In this document: one piece after another, positions 10,861-21,948 of the stretch
Numbering within the stretch: position 1 is the stretch's first letter
Layout of the letters: the number at the start of each line of letters is the position of its first letter
Assembly: GCA_963575745.1 (NCBI GenBank)
Contig: CAUYUJ010014193.1
Coordinates: 243,357-307,356, forward strand
From: Prorocentrum cordatum
Lineage: Eukaryota; Sar; Dinophyceae; Prorocentrales; Prorocentraceae
Reading direction: 5' to 3'
Length of the DNA stretch: 64,000 bases
Position numbers and translations under genes: made by a program
The notes under the pieces: generated by a model
What the model was told of the DNA's origin: nothing
What the model saw: the letters and a program-made list of their open reading frames with translations, nothing else
The model's database searches: none

Positions 10861-11605
10861 GGGCTGCGGAGGCGAAGGGGGAGGAGATGAAAAGGAGGAG
10901 GAGGAGGAGGAGGAGGAGGGGGAGGAGGAGGAGGAGGAGGAAGAAGAGAGGGGGGGGGAAGAGGAGGGGGAGCGGGAGGAGGAGGAGGAGGAGGAAGAAG
11001 AAGGGGAAGAGGCGGAGGCGGGGAAGAGGAGGGGGGGGGGAGGAGGGGGAGGGGGTGGGGGGGGGAGGGGGGGGGGGGGGGCGGAAGCGGAGGAGGAGGA
11101 GGCGGAGGCGGAGGCGGAGGCGGGGGAGGAGATGGGGGAGGAGGAGGGGGGGGGAGGAGGAGGGTAGGAGGAGGAGGAGGGAGGAGGAGGAGGAGGAGGA
11201 GGGGAGGAGGAGGAGGAGGAGGAGGGAGGAGGGAGGGGAGGAGGAGGAGGAGGAGGAGGAGGAGGAGGAGGAGGAGGAGGACGAGGAGAACGAGGAGGAG
11301 GAGGATGGGGTGGGGGGGGGGGGGGGGGGGAGGGGGAGGAGGAGGACGACGACGAGGAGGAGGAGGAGAAGGAGGAGGACGAGGAGGGGGATGAGGAGGA
11401 GGAGGAGGAGGAGGAGGAGGAGGAGGGGGAGGAGGAGGAGGAGGAGGAGGAGGAGGAGGCGGAGGCGGAGGAGGAGGAGGAGAGGAGAAGGAGGAGGACG
11501 AGGGGAGGAGAGGAGGAGGAGGAGGAGGAGGAGGAGGAGGTGGAGGAGGAGGAAGGGGGAGGAGGAGGAGGAGGAGGAAGAGGAGGAGGAGGAGGAGGAG
11601 ACTTT
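10861..11605 (+). repeat. Long GGA/GGGA polypurine array with poly-G runs
   Basis: About 740 bp of GGA, GGC, GAC and G-run units, including G tracts of 9-16 near 11.03-11.09 and 11.31-11.33 kb. All long open frames here (poly-Glu/Arg, or poly-Pro/Ser on the other strand) are repeat translations. The tract lies immediately upstream, in the sense direction, of retroelement A. Confidence 0.95.
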
Positions 11606-12120
11606 GTGGGCGGAGAGTGCGCGCTGCCGCGATGGGCAGCATATGCGCGGCCTTCCCGCGGCAAGCTGGGGCCGAACGTCCTACCGGCGCGGCAGGGGGT
11701 CGCAGGCAGCCGCGGGCGCGCTGCCGTGCAATGCGTGGCCGCCGAACGGGCCACTGCGGAGGCAGACCTCCCCAGACATGCTCGCGTCGGAAAAAAACAG
11801 CATCATCATCATCATCAACAACAACAACAATCATTCTAAGACTGCTCGCTCCTATCTGCCCGCGTGTCATTCACTATGCATATCCCAAACCCTGGATACC
11901 CACCCTCTTCGTCTTCGATCGTGCCCCTCTTGGGGGGTTATATATTCTTCCCGGCCGCGTGTACTTGGAGAAGCGCGGGAGGCGAGCCCGCAATCAGAGG
12001 CAGCGAGCTCTGGCACTTGTCGGTGAGACCCCTTTTCACTTGTCGCAAACAGATATCAGCGGCAATCCACACTGAGACTTCATTTCATTAGCCATAACGC
12101 TGGGGTCACTGCGCGCAGGA
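11606..12120. other. No gene seen; short CAT/CAA microsatellite
   Basis: GC-rich single-copy-looking sequence with a (CAT)n(CAA)n microsatellite at about 11802-11832. It may be the 5' flank of retroelement A. No promoter or RNA gene was recognised. Confidence 0.5.
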
Positions 12121-12860
12121 AAGCGAAATACGGCAGTGGACAGCGTTCAGCGGCCCCGCGGGAGGTGAAGTCGGAGCCCGACGTCATCAATCACATTGCT
12201 GGGATTCGCGCGTGCGGGAATGTGATCAGCTATATACAATAACGAAGCGCCATTACTACAGCGCCAGGATCTGCTTGTGCGAAAAGGGTAAGCCTCAGCA
12301 GCAGGCACTGGCGATGCTGCTCAGCGTGATGTGGAAGGCAACGCTCAAGGAGACGTGGGAGGTGAACTGGGGCCCGCCGTCGCTGGCCTCGTTGGGGTGA
12401 AAGCTCTGGCAATGTTCGGGGGCACATGGGGGACGATACCCAAGCCGAACGTCACCAGCTGCAGCGCTGGTGCCGGCGCGTGCGCGGCAGGCCAGTTGTC
12501 CCGATGGGCTCTGGCGCTGCCCAGCGGGATGTTCAGGGCGAAGTTGGAACCCGATGGCAACGCCGAAGCCCGCTATCATCAGCTACAGTGCTGGATCAGC
12601 ACGTGTGGGGAAGTCCTCAGATACAGCGATGGTGTGATAAAGATGGCTAGCGCGCGTGAAAAAGACGGGCAGCGGCTGGTGGTTTTGGTGTTCGTCGGCA
12701 TGATGTGGACAGCGAGGCCGGAGCCCAACGTTATCTCAGCTACAATGGTGAAGGCAGGCGCTCCCGCCTTGTGGGGGTTGGGCGGCATCGCTAGTGCATG
12801 CACTTGCGATGTGCGCTGGCACCCATGGGTTGAGGTGTGCGCTTGGAAGGGGCGATATCA
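12120..12860. repeat. Diverged ~150-180 bp tandem repeat
   Basis: A theme of 'CCCGA-ACGT-ATCA-CAGCTAC', then a TGGT/GCTGG segment and a GCGCGTGCG segment, recurs at about 12.17, 12.44, 12.55 and 12.72 kb. Copies are strongly diverged, so the boundaries are approximate. Open frames across it are not convincing genes. Confidence 0.4.
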
Positions 12861-12929
12861 ATTCGCCGGCCCAACGGGCCAGAGGCGTGCTAAGATCTCC
12901 CGTAACTGATTATAGTATTTCTAGTTCGC

Positions 12930-13560
12930 GCGCGCGTGGCGGCCCCTGGGGGTCCCCGGACGAAAAGTACCCCGGTCAAGTCCCGGTCAGGTCCCGGTCG
13001 ACCCCCCCAAAGCGCTCCAGGAGCGCTCCAACAGGGCTCCGAGACGCCCCCGAGAGCCACAAAAAGAGCCACGAGGCCCCAAAGAGGCTCCCAAGATGGT
13101 ACACGAGGGGTCCGAGATGCCACTAGATCGCTCCAAGACTCCCAAAATTGCCCCCAGACGCCCCAAGAGGCCTCCAAGAGCATTCCCAAGAGGGCCCCAA
13201 GACGGCAAAAATCATTGATTTTCCTTAGGTTTTGGAGAGATTTCGGCGTTTTCACCTTTTCGGCTTCCCGACGCCCCAAGACGGCCCAAGGGGCCCCCAA
13301 AATCGCCCCAAGAGGGCCCAAGAGGCCCCCAAGAGGAACCCAATACGGCCCAAGAAAGCTCCAAGACGGCCCAAGACGCCTCCAAGACAGCCCACGAGGG
13401 CCCCAAGAACGCCCCAAGAGGGGCCCAGAGGGGGAACCCGAAACAACATTTCGAGCCCTCGGCCGTAAGAAGCCCCCAGGAAGGCCCAATACGCCCCTAA
13501 GAGGCCCCAAGAGGCCCCCAAGAGGCCCTCGAAATCGTTGCAAATCCTTTGTGTTTTTGA
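12930..13560. repeat. Composite repeat, copy 1 (CCCAAGAGG arms around a T-rich core)
   Basis: Two arrays of degenerate 9-12 bp CCCCAAGAGGC/CCCAAGACGG units flank a ~60 bp non-repetitive T-rich core at about 13208-13268 (AAATCATTGATTTTCCTTAGG, then the TTTCGGCGTTTTCACC and TTTTCGGCTTCCCGACGC blocks). The same arm-core-arm design recurs at 15.2 and 16.6 kb. Open frames are Pro/Arg/Lys repeat translations. Confidence 0.75.
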
Positions 13561-13639
13561 CCATGACGTCGCGATCTGCGTGAGGGGTGCCACCGATTTT
13601 CCGAATCCCAAGGATGTCCCAAGCGAAACGGCCGGAAAA

Positions 13640-13680
13640 ATCCCGGACGCGGCCGCGCGGGGCCGCGCGGCCGCGCGTAC
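13640..13680. repeat. CGCGGCCGCGCGG palindromic GC block
   Basis: GCGGCCGCGCGG and CCGCGCGGCCGC are inverted around a short centre, a perfect strong hairpin in otherwise non-repetitive sequence. Confidence 0.6.
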
Positions 13681-13727
13681 GCATTCATCGCCTCAGAGCT
13701 TTATTCCCTCGGAGAGGTGCGTATGAG

Positions 13728-14158
13728 AACAATAATTATCCTTCAGGAGTGAAAGTTTGAAGGAGGTCCCAGGCGGGAGCGCCGCTATGAGAGTTCAACG
13801 TAGCTCAGTTGTGCGGGAGGTTCCAAGCGGGAGCACCGTTCCTTGAGTAAATTGTGCGGAAGTCTCAGGCGGGAGCGGGGGTCCTGAGTAAATTGCAAGG
13901 AGGTCTCAAGCGGGAGCGCCGATCCTGAGTAAATTGTGAGGAAATCTCGGCGGAAGCGGGGGTCATGAGTAAATTGTAAGGAAGTCTCAGGCGGGAGCCA
14001 TTGTTGTTGCAATCGGGGGGGCAACAACGCAGTTTGAGGATCAAGACTTTCCCTGTCAAAAAACAGGGTGCGAGCGTCGAGGGGCGCACTTTGACTGAGA
14101 AAAAACAGTGTGCACCGGTGGGGGGGGATCAACAATGATTATCCTTCAAAAATGAAAG
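13728..14158. repeat. ~41 bp minisatellite flanked by 28-bp direct repeats
   Basis: About five copies of a 39-41 bp unit (TGAGTAAATTG...GAAGTCTCAGGCGGGAGC) run from about 13757 to 14000; TGAGTAAATTG starts at about 13844, 13885, 13926 and 13965. The block is bracketed by AACAATAATTATCCTTCA...TGAAAGTT at 13728-13755 and AACAATGATTATCCTTCA...TGAAAGTT at 14129-14158. Inside are two exact hairpins, GTTGTTGC/GCAACAAC and CCCTGT/ACAGGG. Confidence 0.7.
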
Positions 14159-14194
14159 TTCAACAACAACGACAAACAAAACACAGGGCAGAGT

Positions 14195-14350
14195 TTTTGT
14201 TGTCGTTTTCGGCTCTGGCCTCTGGAGGCCCTCGCCGGGCACCGGGACTGTAAAAAAACAGCTCGCGACGAAACACTGGTCCCAGGGAAAGGGTCGGGAC
14301 TTCCAGGGGCGCCGTCCTGAAAAAATCCAGACTTCGCATCTCTGGGAAGA
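14195..14350 (+). repeat. Dispersed ~170 bp repeat, copy 5
   Basis: Same order as copies 1 and 3: CCCTCGCCGGGCACCGGGAC, TAAAAAAACAGCTCGCGACGA, CCCAGGGAAAGGGTCGGGAC, CGCCGTCCTGAAAAAATCCAG, and ending CTTCGCATCTCTGGG. It lies 12 kb from the other four copies. Confidence 0.75.
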
Positions 14351-15060
14351 TGACGGGGGTGCAGTAGCCGGTCGGGGACGCTAGACTGGCATGTCGCACG
14401 CTGCTGGCAGCACCTGCCCTGGACGCTCAGGTTTGAGAAGCATGACGTCAACTGGCTGACGGCCTCGCGTCGGAATGCTGCCTTGCACGGCTCTGAGGTG
14501 TCTGGGCGCGAACTGCCGGAGACGACACACACGGAGCCGAGAAAGATCCAACAACTCGCAAAACTAGCCTCGGGCCGTTCTGCTCAAACGTGAGCGTCGA
14601 ATAGCCCGATCTTCGCGCCCTCGTGGCTTCCAACACGGCCGTGGAGTGAGGCCACCCGATCGCTGTGCGCAGGTGACACCATCTGAGGAGAGAACGCCAG
14701 CCCTGTAGTACGCGCTTGTGGTGTGCGGTCTTAGCTCTGGTCGGCAGGTCCCTTGCGTGCCTGGGCGGTGACACTGATCGTGTCGGCGACGACGAGGTCA
14801 CAGTGACGTAGCAGCTGATAACGTGGTCACCACCATCGCGTTCTTAAGAACGCCAGCCTGTTTCCTCCTCCTCCTCCTCCTCCTCCTCTTGCTCATGCAT
14901 CGCTCTCTGCAACCGCTATTGGCTAAGTAGCTAGCTTGGAAGAATACTGGGTGGAAATAGTCCCTCACCACTTCTACCTCGTCGGCCACATTCATCTAAC
15001 GCACTTCTCAGGTAGGACACAATCCGCCGATTCGGCATGTGTTCAAAAACGCTAAAGTCT
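14351..15060. other. No gene seen; one perfect 16-nt palindrome
   Basis: Mostly single-copy sequence. It contains the perfect palindrome GCGTTCTTAAGAACGC at 14838-14853 and a (TCC)n stretch at about 14863-14889. Open frames are short and unremarkable. Confidence 0.5.
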
Positions 15061-15179
15061 GAGCTTCAGCTCTGCTGGGGGGGGGGCGGGGGTGCTCTGC
15101 CGGGGAAACGGGGTGGATGGAGGGGGGAGGTCTGCAAATTCCGGGGCTGCTCCCGCGCCGCAGGAGGAAGGGTGCCAGG

Positions 15180-15680
15180 GCGGCTAAGAGTCCCTACACG
15201 CCCAAGATGGCCCCAAGACGGACCGAGAGGCTGCCAAGGCCCCCAAAGCGCTCTAAGACGGCCATTAAGAGGGCCCCGAGAGGCACAAATTATCGATTCC
15301 CCTTGGGTTTCCAATGTTTCTGGAGTTCTCGCCTTTTCGAGCTGCGGACGCTCCAAGACGGCCCACCAAGAGGCCCCAAGACCGCCCCAAGACGGCCCCG
15401 AAACGGCCCAAGAGACGCCCCCTGAGGGCTCCAGGACGGCCCCAAGAGGGGCCCAAGAAGGAGAACACGAACCGGCGATTCGAGTCTTCCGCCCCGAATG
15501 GCCCCCAGGAAACCCCAAGAGGCCCGCGAGAGGTCCCAAGGGGCTCCCAAGGCCCCCAAGAGGCCCCCAACAGGCTCCCACACGGCCCCCACGAGGCTTC
15601 AAAACTGCCTCCCAGAGGCCCCCGAGAAGCTCCCCACGAGATCCCAACAAACCTCCTCAAAGCCTCGGACCCACAACCCA
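15180..15680. repeat. Composite repeat, copy 2
   Basis: CCCAAGACGG/CCCAAGAGGC arms flank a core at about 15285-15350 (AAATTATCGATTCCCCTTGGG, then a GAGTTCTCGCCTTTTCGAGC block and GGACGC). The core matches the one at 13.2 kb in order and spacing, with many substitutions. Confidence 0.75.
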
Positions 15681-15934
15681 GGAACGGTGGCAAGGCCACC
15701 AGATAAAAGAAGATATAGAGAGGACGGGAAGGAGCAATGTAAGATCGGAGGCTGCGGGGTGAGATAAAAGTGAAACGGAGACCCCCCTTACCGGGAAATC
15801 GGTTTCGGTTTCGTGTTCGTGTCGCGCGCGCGGGCGAAACGAAGCTGCGTGGGCGGGCGAGAGGAACGAACCCTGCTGACCAGGGCGCCACCGGGCCAAA
15901 AGACCGCCCCCCCACGGGTTGTCCGGCGGTGGCC

Positions 15935-16080
15935 GGGGGTGTCCCGCCGCGGCGCCACGATGGTGTCCCGGTGATGTCCCGCGATGTCCCCGTGGTGTTC
16001 CGATGGTGTCTTGGTGTTGTCCCGCTGTTGTCCCGCTGGTGTCCCGATGGTGTCCCGATGGCGTCCCGACATCACAGACA
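15935..16080. repeat. CCCGATGGTGTC minisatellite
   Basis: A 9-12 bp unit (GATGGTGTCCC and variants) is repeated about a dozen times. No gene. Confidence 0.8.
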
Positions 16081-16282
16081 TCGCGAGTGCCATCAGTCGG
16101 TCCCTGCCCCCCCCACAGCCCCTTGTCACCCGAAGAGTGGTCGTATAGATCACATAGTCACGCTGCGACCCGCACAGCCGCCCACCAACGAGCCAACCCG
16201 TCGGGGAACTGTACCGCCAACCATCTCGGCCGACGGACACGAGGCAAACATTCCATCCAACACAGACTGCCTAAGGCGACTG

Positions 16283-16445
16283 CCAACACCCTCCTCCTCC
16301 TCCTCCTCCTCCTCCTCGTCCTCCTCCTCCTTTTCCCTCTCCTCCCCCTCCTCCTCCTCCTCCTCCTCCTTCTCCTCCTTCTCCTCCTTCTTCTCCCTCC
16401 CTCCCTCCCTCCCTCCCTCCCTCCCTCCCTCTCCTCCTCCTCCTT
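16283..16445. repeat. TCC/CCCT microsatellite
   Basis: (CTC)n, then interrupted TTCTCC, then (CCCT)n, then (CTC)n. This is the pyrimidine-strand counterpart of the GGA arrays elsewhere. Confidence 0.9.
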
Positions 16446-16599
16446 GCCTCCTCGAGGTCAAATCCCACCAACCCTCTGGGCGTAGGTGGTTCCGGGAGTT
16501 TCCTCTTCCAACCTCCTTCATCCCCTTCGGGGAGGGGTTTACCCCTCCCCCTAACCCCCTCCCCTGGACTTGGACGGGGGGGGGCCGCTGGTAGTTAGA

Positions 16600-17010
16600 T
16601 CGTCCAAAACGGCCTCGGCGAGGAAGCCAAAATCATCGGTTTTACTAGGGTTTTGGCCGATTTTGGAGGCTCCCGAGGGGGGAGGCAAATTGGGGGACCC
16701 CCTTCCATTGATCGATCACCTCCAACATGGCCCCAAGAGCGCTCCCAAGGCTCCCAAGAGCGCCCCAAAAGGGCCTCAAGAGGCGCCCAGGAGGCCCCAA
16801 GAGCCGACCAGGAGGCCCCAAGAGGCCTCCAAGAGTCCCCCAAAATACCCCCAAGAGGCCCCCAACAGGCTCCAAGAGGCTCCCACGAAGCACCCAAAAC
16901 GGTCCAAGAAGCTCCCGGGACCGCCAAGAGGCCCCCAAGACGCCCCAAGAGACCTCAAAGAGTATCCCAAGAGACATCCCAAGAGACTCCGCGAGGCATT
17001 CACGAGGCCT
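16600..17010. repeat. Composite repeat, copy 3
   Basis: A T-rich core at about 16620-16690 (AAAATCATCGGTTTTACTAGG then GGTTTTGGCCGATTTTGG) precedes a CCCAAGAGG/CCCAAGACGC array. The left array is short or absent compared with copies 1 and 2. Confidence 0.65.
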
Positions 17011-17029
17011 TTGACTCTTCTGATCGCCC

Positions 17030-17265
17030 TTATCCTCCTCCTCCTCCTCCTCCTCCCCCTCATCATCATCATCATCATCATCATCATCACCATCACCATC
17101 ACCATCACCATCGTCAAGACCACCACCATCATCGTCATCACCAGCATCATCAATATCATCATCAACATCATCCTCCGCCTATTCCTCCTCCTCCTCATTC
17201 CTCCCTCTCCACCCTCATCATCATCCTCCTCTTCCGCCTCCGACTCCTCCTCCATCCCCCCCCCC
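17030..17265. repeat. TCC/ATC/ACC trinucleotide array
   Basis: Tandem CTC, ATC and CAC triplets. They give spurious poly-His, poly-Ile or poly-Met frames. Confidence 0.9.
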
Positions 17266-17830
17266 CTTGGGGTACGACGGCCTCCCCAGCCCCTTGTTCC
17301 TCTGTATGCTGCCCCGCTTCCATGATCACCTCTGCTCGCCTGGGCGTCGTTTCTGGATGGGCTGGTGGGGATATTTTTTTGATCTGCGGCCCAAAGGACG
17401 GTTCCAGATGGGCGGGTCAATCGGGCTGACTGGGGCACAGGGCCAGATAATTTGGCGAATCCAGCCGTCACTGTCGACAGCCGACCGCGCCTGCAAGCAT
17501 GCAAAATGGAATTCAAAAGACGCGCCTTGGCGACGACAGGAGGGAACGGGCGCGGGAAGAGCGCGGGGCCGCCGAAACGGCGCCAGCCCAACACGACGGA
17601 GCAAGCAGGAGCAGAGCCAGCGGGCCAAAGCCAGCGCCGGAAAGGCACAGCGACCCAGAGAGCAAACAAAATAATTGCCAGCGGGCCAAAAGCCAACGCC
17701 GGAAAGCACCTGCGAGGAACAAAGTGAACCTCATTAACTGGACAAAACGGCACCCAGTGACAGCGGGGCGTCGCACAGTGGCGCCAGCGCCCGACAGACC
17801 GGGAGACGAAGGGGCATAGCGGGCAACTGC
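17266..17830. other. No gene seen
   Basis: GC-rich sequence with AGCGGGCCAAA/GCCAGCGCCGGAAAG short repeats at 17.6-17.72 kb. No convincing coding frame on either strand. Confidence 0.45.
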
Positions 17831-19240
17831 CAACCTAGACCCTCGCTCACGGAGCACCTGAATGCTCGATGCTGGCAACTCGCGCCCTGTGCGTGCGGTA
17901 GGTAGCCGAAGGGCGCCTGCCTAGCGGGGGGGAAACGCCACTGGGCAAGGGCACCCGTCGTCGGAGTGGCGTCGAGCGGAGCGTATGGGGTGGGCCTTAG
18001 GCCGGCGACCCCAGCCATCCAAAGCGCGTGCCCTGGCGGGCAAAACGGGCCCATGTCCGAGAACAGGGCCAAAGTGAGCCGTGAGCAAGAAACGGCCAGA
18101 GCCGCACGGGCTGGACCCACGAGCTACTGTGGGATCTATACGCAGTGCTGTGAAAGTTGCACCTCGCCCCCAGGAGGTGACGTAAGGGTATTAAGGCCGA
18201 GGCCTGTCACTGCGGTGAAACGACTCTCAATCGAAAAGGAGCCACCCCGACGGCAGTGGCCCGTGGGGGCCCATGCCGGTGTGGAGCGCACCTTGCGAAC
18301 GCACACGTCGTCGGCCCGCCGCAGCAGGTCGTCGTGAGAGAGGGGGGCGCAACCGATAGCCGCAAGTCAGATGAATACAAGGGGGGGGAGAGCCATGAGG
18401 CGACGCGCACCGTCGAGGACCCAACATGGCGTAGTCGGAAAGTGGTCGGCGTAGGGCGCCTGCCTGGTGGGGGGGAGACGCCGCCAGGCAAGGCCGCCAG
18501 TCGGCGGGAGTGAGAGAGAAACACCTCGCCCCCAGGAGGTGACGCCAGGGTATTAAGGCCGGAGCCTGCGGCTGCGATGAAGCGCGCACCTGCCGCGGGG
18601 GAGCCACCTCGTCGGCGGTGGCCCGTGGGCGCAGCTGCCAGTGTTGAGCGCGCCCTGCAGCGAGAGGTCGGGCACGTCGAATGGCCAGCCACCGCAGCCG
18701 TCGCGAGGGAAGAGGGGAGGCGCAGCCGATAGCCGCAGGTCAGTTGGATACAAGGGGGGGAGGAGCAAAGGGGGGGGGGAGCAGACCGCGTGGCGACACA
18801 GACCGTCGTGGACCCAGCACGGCGTAGTCGATATGTCGTCGACGCGCGGCGTCTGCCTGGTGGGGGGGGGGGGGGGCGCCACCAGGGCAAGGCCGTCAGA
18901 CGTCGGGAGTGCAGCGCGTGGTGCGCATGGGGCGGGCCTTAGGCCTGCAGCCCCAGCCGCCCAAAATGAGCGCCCAAGCGGGCGAAACGGGCTCATGTCC
19001 GCGTGAACAAGGCCAAAGTGAGCCGTGGGCAGGATTATTGCAGCCAGACCACACGGGCTAAGTGCCCACGATGCCCCGCGGGGGTCTAGACGCAGTGTGA
19101 GAGGTGCACCTCGCTCCCAGGAGGTGACACGTGTAGTAAGGCCAGGGCCTGTCACTGCGGTGAAACGAGCCCCTGTCGCGAAGGGACCACCCACGGACGG
19201 TGTGGCCCAGTGGGGTCATCCGTCCGCGTCGTCTTAATCC
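17830..19240. repeat. Higher-order satellite, ~360-580 bp period
   Basis: Two modules recur. Module A (~150 bp, GTGGGCCTTAGGCC...CAAAGTGAGCCGTG) is at about 17980-18130 and 18920-19065. Module B (starts CCTCGCCCCCAGGAGGTGAC, ends in a CGCCTGCCTGGTGGGGGG block) is at about 18158-18510, 18521-18900 and, truncated, 19099-19235, with an end fragment at about 17900-17975. The order is (B end)-A-B-B-A-B'. Each B start, CACCTCGCCCCCAGGAGGTG, can itself fold into a hairpin. Confidence 0.75.
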
Positions 19241-21925
19241 TCACCAATTGCGCGCCTGTGGGCAGCAAAGGGGCGGTCGGGGAACATAGGGCTGCCGACC
19301 CACTGGGCCCCGCATGGCACGTCGGGGGCCCATATGGCGCGCGATGGAGACCACTTTGTATAGGGAGGTGGAGGCAGTCCCCAGCTGCCCGAGGTCGATA
19401 TCGCCCAGAAAGAAAGCGTAGCGTTCCGAGACGGGCTGAGTGGCAACACGGAGTATTGACATAATCGGGGGGAAAGCGGGCAGAGTCGCGACCTGGAGTG
19501 ACGTTGCAAGGGAAAAATGGCTCGAGCCGTAGGCGTGCACCGAGAAGTGCCCATGGGAGCGCAGGGGAGGGCAAGAGCAGGGAATGTGCGATGGAGCCCT
19601 AGCCGAGTTGTCCTCGATGAAGGGGCTGCCTTCCAGGGCCTGGGGAAGTGGAGGGGCCATCGTACCATGGATAGGCCGGGCGAGCTCACTTACGGTCGAA
19701 GTCCCGTCCGCGCTGTCGTTTGTCAGCGTAGTGAGCGTCTCCTCTGGGGGCAGTTTGTATTTCCCTGGTCCTCCAATCTCTGCCGGCCCACGTGCTTTGC
19801 CAGCGGTCCCACCCCTCCCAGGACTGCCATGGATCCCATTGGGCGGCTGAACTGGATGCGCCAGTCTGCGGGGCAGCCCTGAAGTCGGTGTACACCGGAG
19901 GGGAACATGTGGCCTCTCTAGGCTTGCTCGATGGGTACCGCCGAACATCTCCACTGGGCATGCCTGAGGGAGCTGTTTGCGCGGCGTCTCTGCTGCCGTC
20001 GGGCACAGAGGGGGAACCTGGCGCAACATTGCTGCTGACAGCCCATGGGTACGGGCGACCGCCTCCACTGGGACCCTCGGGTGTGCGTGTATTGGTGTCG
20101 CGTTGTCACTGCATGCGATGTTTGTCCATAGCGGTTGGCCATTATACGTGGAGCTGGTGCTCGTCGTCCATCTTGTAGGCATCGTAGCCTGCTTCGTCCC
20201 ATGCCAGGAGGAAGCTGTACCGAGTTCCTCCTGGGGTCGGAATTGATGTTGGCCCATGGGCCCCCGTGCTTACTGCCTGCCTTACGGGCCCAGGCGGTCC
20301 AGATCTCGTTGAATGCGCCTCCCAGCGTCTTCTGTAGTCTGAGGATCTTCTCTGGGGCTGGTTCGTCCTTGTTAATATCAGCCTCGTTCATTGGCTTCAA
20401 GTACATGGGGAGCCCGCCCAAGGGGTCATCTGGGCGCGCTGGTGGGAGGGATGCTGCCTGAGTATCACGCCCTCGGCCTGCGCTGCGATTCTGCCAGGGT
20501 GAGCTAAGTGGCGGGCGGGCATCGCGATCAAGTGAGGCGCCAGGGTGAGCTAAGTGGTCGGCGCTCTGACTTGTTTCCAGCTCCCCTGAGCTGCCTGCCG
20601 TCTCCGATGTCGTCCTGGAGTGAACGGGAGTAAGCGCTGGCGAACGGCGCCCAGGCTGCTGAGTCGACCCTCTGGGGGGGCCGGGCCCACAGGATCGGCG
20701 GACTGTGGGAAGCCTCACTGTCGCTTGGGTCTGGGATAGCGGCCTCGACTCGACTGCCTGTTGTGTGGGACTGGCGTGAACCATGGAGTCAGTCCTGTCT
20801 GTTGGGATTCCCTGAGCCTGACCTTCTGTCTCGGATCCCTTGTTGGACTCGTCCCAATCAACTTCGTACTCGCCGCTGCCGCATCCGCACTTGTGTGGGG
20901 ACGGCACATCTCCTATCTCTCCGCCAGACTGTGCTGGTGCAGCGGGTTGCTGGGGCTTGTTGAGCCAGACGGCTGTGGGGGATCCTCCATCCCCATCGCT
21001 ACTGGTCTCCCCAACCTTGCGCTGGCCGGCGAGGAGCTCTATTGTTCCTCCTGAAAGGTCATCCTTCGTTTGTGATAGGAAGAGGGTTAGCGTCTCCAAA
21101 GGCTGGCGCTGGGGGCACTGTCCTTTCTGGTTGTCAAGTTTGTCTGCAAAGGACTGCCCATTCCTCCTGGTACGTCGGGTTCCTCTCAACCAGGTGCGTG
21201 ATTACATTGGCCGCTGCGGCCCTCCGCCCGTCCCGGGGGATGAGTGGGGGGTGCCCGTTCCTCGGAATCTCGCCCCCGTAGATGGTGTCCAGGGAGCGCA
21301 CCAGGTGTTCAAGAGACCACCCCGACTCGTCGGTCACATCACCCACTACGCCCCTTCCCCACCGCTGAGTGAGGGCCGCCCAGAGCGAGTAGACCATGTG
21401 GTTCCACTCAATCAGAAACTTGACCAACTCGCGGACGGGGCCTCTCGACTGCTCCCAAGCAAGACGGCGGGTGGAACACGTTGGTAGTGGTGGTGCATTA
21501 GGCGGTGGGAGAGCCGGTAGAGTGTACCTGTGGGCACCTCCGCCGTCTGGTTCTCCTCGTGGACGTGGAGCGCGCTTTGGTTGGCTGTCGGGCGTTGTCG
21601 TTGGCGAGCTGGAGCCATCGGCTGGCACTGGGCTGTTTGGGGAGAGATGCGTTGACATGTCGTAGATGCCCCATTCCTCTGAGATTTCGCTCATGGCTGG
21701 CCTCTTGGCGGGGGAGGCTGGGTATACCTCATTCGAGCTCTGGTCGAGCACACGGTCGAGGGCGCCCGGGGCAATGTCCCAGATGTGAACCAGGCACCTC
21801 CTGCAAGCCCAGCTGGCGTTCCACTGCGTCTTGGTCCACAATGATGGCATTGTGTCCCTCGATGGGGGACCTGTCTGATCGTTGCAATCCGCATCCGCCT
21901 CTGTGCGCCATATGAAACACCCCAA
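19241..21925 (-). CDS. C-terminal tail of the helicase gene, unrecognised, frame-broken
   Basis: Three minus-strand frames (21134-21925, 19918-21189 and 19241-20257) follow the helicase frames with small overlaps and no large gap. They are Pro/Ser/Thr-rich, with short conserved-looking blocks (LIEWNHMVYSLWAALTQRWG in the first, EKILRLQKTLGGAFNEIWTAW in the second). I recognise no domain. They may be the far C-terminus of the helicase protein or a separate gene. The frame changes mean either introns or decay. No start can be assigned. Confidence 0.4.
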
Positions 21926-21948
21926 GGCAGGCGCGCCCAGAGACCACT

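Noticed and set aside
16653-17429. Histidine-rich protein candidate
   Set aside because: The His run is a CAC/CAT microsatellite and the rest is the composite CCCAAGAGG repeat.
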